Made by a program: the position numbers and the translations under genes. Below the pieces are notes generated by a model. That model was not told the DNA's origin. It searched no databases and was given only the letters and a program-made list of their open reading frames with translations. This document shows, one piece after another, positions 59,801-64,000 of a DNA stretch of 64,000 nt (its first letter is position 1; each line of letters opens with the position of its first letter). This DNA comes from Mytilus galloprovincialis (lineage: Eukaryota; Mollusca; Bivalvia; Mytilida; Mytilidae): assembly GCF_965363235.1 (NCBI RefSeq), contig NC_134851.1, forward strand, positions 37,786,321-37,850,320. The letters run 5' to 3'.

Positions 59801-62800
59801 TAGGTCTCGTACGGGTTTCAACAATGAGTAAAAGTCATACTGCAAAGTCTTCAATTCCCGAAACGAATAATGTAAAACAAACAAAAAATCTAACAGCCTG
59901 ATTAATGTACAAAATAAATAATAAAGAAACCAGTATAGTATATAGAAACAAACGACAAACACTGCATTACCATCTCGTAACTTAAAACTGACACATACAG
60001 ATAGTGGCGGGGTTTAACTTTTTTAAGGGAACGCCAACAATCCCCTAACCTCGGGACTGGATTCGTGTGTACCAGTGCAACAAGCTTTATACCAAATCAA
60101 CCCTTATCTCCATCATGTTCATTTTCATCAACTGTCACAATAGTTTAAACATATTTATTTACTGTGGATTGGGAAACACGTTTTGCAACTTATATAAATC
60201 CCTTTCCACTTTGCGGGTGCGAGTGCTGCCTTGTAGCGGCATTAGCCTACTCTTTTTCGAAATCTACAAGGGTGTCTTTAACGTGCAAGAGATATGGCTA
60301 TCTCTTAACACGGATCAGCCATTTATCGTCCCCTTCCGACGGACTATCATCGTTTCCTCAAGACCATACTCGCAGATGGTGTCACGGGAGAGCCGAAACC
60401 AACTGTCACAATAACAATAACGGTACCATTTTTTCTGCACCAGATGCGCATATCGACAATACATGTCTCCTCAGTGATGCTCGTGGCCAAAATATGTGTA
60501 ATCCAAAGCTTATATTAAAGATGAAGAGCTACAATCCAAAAGTTCCAAAAAGTATAGCCAAATCCGTGAAATGAATCAGAGCTTTGCATGAGGGAGATAC
60601 ATTCCTTAATTCATAATATTTTCTAACATTTTGACATGTTTTAATATTTCTACACATTTCACTCATGGCCACAGGTCTGCACATGAAAGGTTCTGCTCAA
60701 AGCAAACACGTTATTTTGTGTTTTACTTTACAAGTACAGACAAGGTATTGTAGGAAGTCCGAAGACATTTGTTCCTAAAAATTACCAGCTTCAAACCATC
60801 CCTATCAATTCATCCAATATTTAACAGAGATCTATAAGGGGGTTTAGGAAGGTGTGATGACATCCATATGCTTGTCTGCAAAGATGCTGGGGAAACATCA
60901 TACGATAATCACACACTATCTTGAATTCGCTCAATTTCATGGTTGGCAACACATTAGATAGCGTCGCACTTTATTTTAAGAAGCATAAAATCCATTGGCA
61001 TTCAATGTTTCAACAAGGTGTTTTGAACCAAACTCACGGTACATTTGTAAAGCCAATCCTAAATGAAAAGGAGTAAAATAAAAAAGATTGCCTCAACAAT
61101 TGCTTAGCATTTCCACAATTTCTCTGGTGCCATTTCCTGAGAATAGTCTTCGCTGTATGCAGTTTCATTGAGTAACCATAGAATGAATTGCAATAAATAC
61201 GAAGGCATTGACTGAATTAAGAAGGAAGAAACAATTCATCCAAAGTTGGGTAGTATTTTTTAGAGTTTCGATGTTTTTTCTAAGTAAACTTGCAGCGGAA
61301 TGAAATATCTGTCCGTTATTTGTGTCTATTACAGTTGACATTGAGATTTTGAGGTCAGTTTTCAATTGACTAGAAGCTTATATGGCATCTAAAATAGTTG
61401 ATTTGCTACTAAATAATATGTTATATTTGCCTTGAACTTGTTGAAGTTGTTTTACAACTGAATGTCTATAGAAATAAATGAGTTTAGACTGCATTTTACA
61501 TGTAGAATATTTTAAATTAAAATCAGCCTGAAGAAATGATCTATATTTATCAAGTAACGGTGCCATGAGGAATGACTATTAAATCGTTGTCAATAGCCAA
61601 AATAGAATGAGTAAAAGCAGTATGTGTTTTGAAATATCTGCTTCCACGGGTTTGGATTTATTTTTTTTCGTTTTTAGCAAATATTTTGTAATGCAACCAA
61701 AATGACAGAGTGCTTGAAGTTTAAAAGATGGACGGGAAACTATTTCAACTTTAACTTTATCTGACATGGATAAAACATTTTTAATACGCTCATCTGATTC
61801 AAACTTGAGTAATTTTTTTATCTTTCTACAATGTTTTGTTGCAACAAAATATACAAGCGCTCCAGATGAACGACTGCATTCTAGAACGTGTACACTGAAT
61901 ACCCGAAACTGAGGGACAACAGTCAGATAATTGTATGTCGTTAAACTTCAAATTAACAGCTATCGCATGAAACATCTTGATGTTCCCCTCATCCAATCTT
62001 TTATGCAATGCAGATACAAAAGTCGACTTCCCTAAACTGGTTAATTGACTTAAAATTTCAATCGAGGTTTTTTTAGCATATTTTTTATTCACTGCATAAA
62101 ATTAAACGACATTTGTCTGTTCTTTGGACTTAATCGAGCAAGTTGCAAAGGACTTGACATATCACGGAATATTTACTGAAACTATCCGTCAATTATTTTG
62201 ATTTTACAATAAGACTTTTCTGACAAAGTATATTTGATGTTTTATAACGAAAAAACATAGAATATAAACATATACAAACAAAGTATGTGACATATATCAG
62301 TGTACTTTAATTGAAAATATGTGTATATAATAACTAAAAAGGTAGTAATTTCATATATCATTTGAGAGCAAATTATTGACTAATACACAAAATGGGACGG
62401 AAGGCAAGTGATTGAGTTCCGTGTTGAAATTGAAGATTTTTACTCCATTCTTTTTCCATTGATTTCTTAAGGTTTTTTTCATATTTTGGTTCCGAAATTT
62501 TTATCACTTATTAGTTTTATTAAATACTATATGCTTAAAATATTATGGGATAATTTTTATTACTACTATGAAGAAGAAACTAAAGTTTGAGTCTGAATAT
62601 GCAATTAAAATTATCTCAATTTTAAATAGTCTGAACTTCACAAATTTTATAGATTAGAAGAAAATAAAATACTGAATAGCATATTTTGACATGTAAAAAT
62701 AGCTTCAGGAAAAACGATTTCAATTAAATGTAAGCAAACATACCCATTTTTTTCATTTTGAAAAAGGGGGATTGAAACTCTCTAATATACTACCAGTCAT

Positions 62801-63802
62801 TAAAACAACTTTTTAGAAAAAAGTGACCGTACGAAATTCTGACGACAGGGCAAAAACTAAAGAAGACATATTTGTCTTTAAGTTAAGACTATTTTTAGCC
62901 GTGTGTTATTTGGGGAGATTAAACTCGCGATCTAGACGACTTTTTACACTTCTGTCACCGCACTATAATAGACATGTTTACCATGTTAGTAATGGTAGAC
63001 CGGATGCTTGGAAACATTTTTGGAACTTTATTTTTTTCAAGTTTTGTTCTCATTGGCTGAAATACTTTAAAACGATGCAAACCAAGAAATGCTACATTTG
63101 TAACAGCTCACATGCCCTTTTAGGTCAGATCAGATAGAAAAGATTCAGCATTTGAATAAACCCTGAATATATATTCAATATATTGTGAAATGAAGCACAG
63201 TTTAATTGTATCCATAAACTCCTTGTTCAAAGGGAAATAACTCAAACGGAATAAATCATATTCTATTCCTTTGCTTCTGAAAAGATCCAAACTCAACAAC
63301 GAAAACAGCTAAAATGGTGAAAATTGACCTTGACCTTCATTTAGTCGCATGAAACTACACATTTATTTAAATTTGAAAAGATTTCATCAACGCGTTTTCA
63401 TGTTTTAAATGACACTTTTTGACAGCCGTACGCCCGTCCGCCGCCCGTCGTACACCCCAAATCATTTCATCCGGTTAAAAAAAAAAAGAAAGAAAAAAGA
63501 CATACCTATAAGTTCAGTTCGTGCTCCAACGCCTCCTTTGATGTCTGCAGACAATCCACGTTCATATTCAATAATACGCTCCATGACCTTTTCTGAACCT
63601 GTGGAAACTTTATTCAATAAACGATTCATTTCATCTTCTTCCATATTCCACATTTTCATTGTTGTTTCAAAAGTTTGGGGAATAGTGTTATCGCCATTGA
63701 TTGGTTGATGTTTCAGACCTATCCCACAAACCATCTGTGTTGTGATTGGTGTATCGTCTACTCTTCTACATACATTGGTCCTCCATCTGAATGAGTAATC
63801 AG
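56879..63802 (-). CDS. CARNS1-like: Carnosine-synthase-like ATP-grasp ligase, copy C (5' exons outside window)
   Basis: Visible exons 63802-63506, 58932-58670 and 58117-56879 are all open, have AG/GT borders and join in phase ('ELI-G-IDYVLGM', 'FGIN-VVLVEPNKS'), giving about 599 residues to the TAA at 56879. ATP-grasp features in the last exon: the Gly-rich loop 'LKLEYGSSGVGVK', the acidic strand 'GTEHDIDIIIF', and the metal/ATP-binding 'KLIEINARMGGFYLRDW'. Upstream it has 'HDCTINCQLFEFLNPHRQGE' and 'VVVGAGGFSKKF'. By copies A and B, about 330 further N-terminal residues should lie in three exons beyond 64000. CARNS1 ligates beta-alanine or GABA to L-histidine in the cytosol; the substrate in molluscs is not established from sequence. 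This is the only copy here that may work. Confidence 0.85.
58992..59155. repeat. Repeat, inverted partner at 62815-62970
   Basis: 'tagtgcggtgac', 'tttaatctcccca' and 'cctgtcgtcag' occur in order and reappear reverse-complemented 3.8 kb away. Both copies are in intron 4 (family numbering) of copy C. They may be two insertions or the ends of one long element. Confidence 0.6.
59735..60060 (+). repeat. Mussel dispersed repeat
   Basis: 'gaagatgtgatatgattgca', 'gggtttcaacaatgagtaaa' and on to 'ggcggggtttaact', in the same order as the long family; diverged. Confidence 0.6.
60100..60600. repeat. Two further bivalve-type repeats
   Basis: 60160-60405 ('ccttgtagcggcattagcc', 'cgaaatctacaagggtgtct') and 60440-60600 ('caccagatgcgcatatcgac', 'cagagctttgcatgaggga') match, from memory, repeats common in mussel transcripts. 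The open frames of 115 and 136 codons that cross them are not supported as genes. Confidence 0.5.
61165..62092 (-). pseudogene. Decayed coding relic in copy C intron
   Basis: Three consecutive stretches share one minus-strand frame between 61767 and 61165, separated only by stops near 61579, 61567 and 61378: 'MSDKVKVEIVSRPSF', 'LLDKYRSFLQADFNL', 'LKISMSTVIDTNNGQIF'. Another frame at 62092-61826 ('LTSLGKSTFVSALHKRLDEG') precedes it. The composition is protein-like and helical, but I do not recognise the family. It may be an old retrocopy or a decayed gene, or chance. Confidence 0.35.
62815..62970. repeat. Inverted partner of 58992-59155
   Basis: Contains 'ctgacgacaggg', 'tggggagattaaa' and 'gtcaccgcacta', the reverse complements of the words in the other copy. 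Confidence 0.6.
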
Positions 63803-64000
63803 CTGAAAAACAAATAATTGTTTCCACAATTAATATATAATTGGATGTCCGGGGTTATTGATGATTGCTTCATTTCAAATTTTTAGAAAAGGTAACTAAA
63901 AATATCTTGTTTTTTATTTAAAAGAAAAACATGTCCCCTATACCTCACCCCATCATACAAGACTGCTTTTAAACATCATTTGCTGTCTTCTCTGATGTAA
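63803..64000. other. Copy C intron, window edge
   Basis: The acceptor TTTTTCAG lies directly at 63803 on the minus strand; nothing else is seen before the window ends. Confidence 0.5.

Noticed and set aside
60067-60574. Overlapping frames of 115 and 136 codons
   Set aside because: The sequence matches dispersed bivalve repeats and the frames overlap each other; no domain or splice support.

Overview
The window looks like nuclear DNA of a marine mussel (Mytilus or a close bivalve). It is AT-rich, its host genes have introns with canonical GT/AG borders, and it carries many copies of dispersed repeats that I recognise as typical of mussel genomes (for example the family containing 'ggccttcaacaatgagcaa'). 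The species call is from memory of those repeats, not from a search.

Layout. 1-3.7 kb: a single-exon, 1,190-codon transposase-like reading frame (candidate DDE residues, two SAP-like motifs, an SH3/chromo-like C-terminus) interrupted by two in-frame stops. 5.7-6.6 kb: a young foldback element with 268-bp arms, sitting at the edge of a broken Ty3/Gypsy-type LTR element (6.6-11.2 kb, minus strand). 11.2-13.8 kb: small repeats and MITE-like pieces. 14.4-25.5 kb: a five-exon plus-strand gene, phase-consistent at every splice, encoding a second and different transposase-like protein with a C2H2 finger. It has one in-frame TGA. Its last intron holds a 1.05-kb tandem duplication, one copy of which is split by a 2.0-kb terminal-inverted-repeat element whose empty site is preserved in the other copy.

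27-64 kb: three tandem minus-strand copies of a carnosine-synthase-like (CARNS1-type ATP-grasp ligase) gene sharing one exon plan. Copy A (27.2-34.8 kb) has three +1 shifts, all in homopolymer runs, and a cut-off last exon. Copy B (36.7-50.4 kb) is a clear pseudogene: its exon 4 contains a 7.2-kb, apparently full-length L1/Tx1-type LINE with a target-site duplication, its first exon contains a 341-bp insertion with a 6-bp duplication, and it has several frameshifts. Copy C (56.9-63.8 kb, 5' exons outside the window) is open in every visible exon and is the only candidate for a working enzyme. A 45-bp piece of the same gene lies at 13.8 kb, and its codons follow directly on from the point where copy A's last exon stops.

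How it fits together: the window reads as a tandemly duplicated metabolic gene family repeatedly hit by mobile DNA. The strongest observations are the dated insertion events (LINE into copy B exon 4, TIR element into one of two repeat copies, 341-bp insertion beside a start codon, foldback against the Gypsy element) and two poorly named transposase-like protein families. No RNA gene, CRISPR array or operon is present; the tRNA-like stretches at 50.6-50.9 kb are SINEs.
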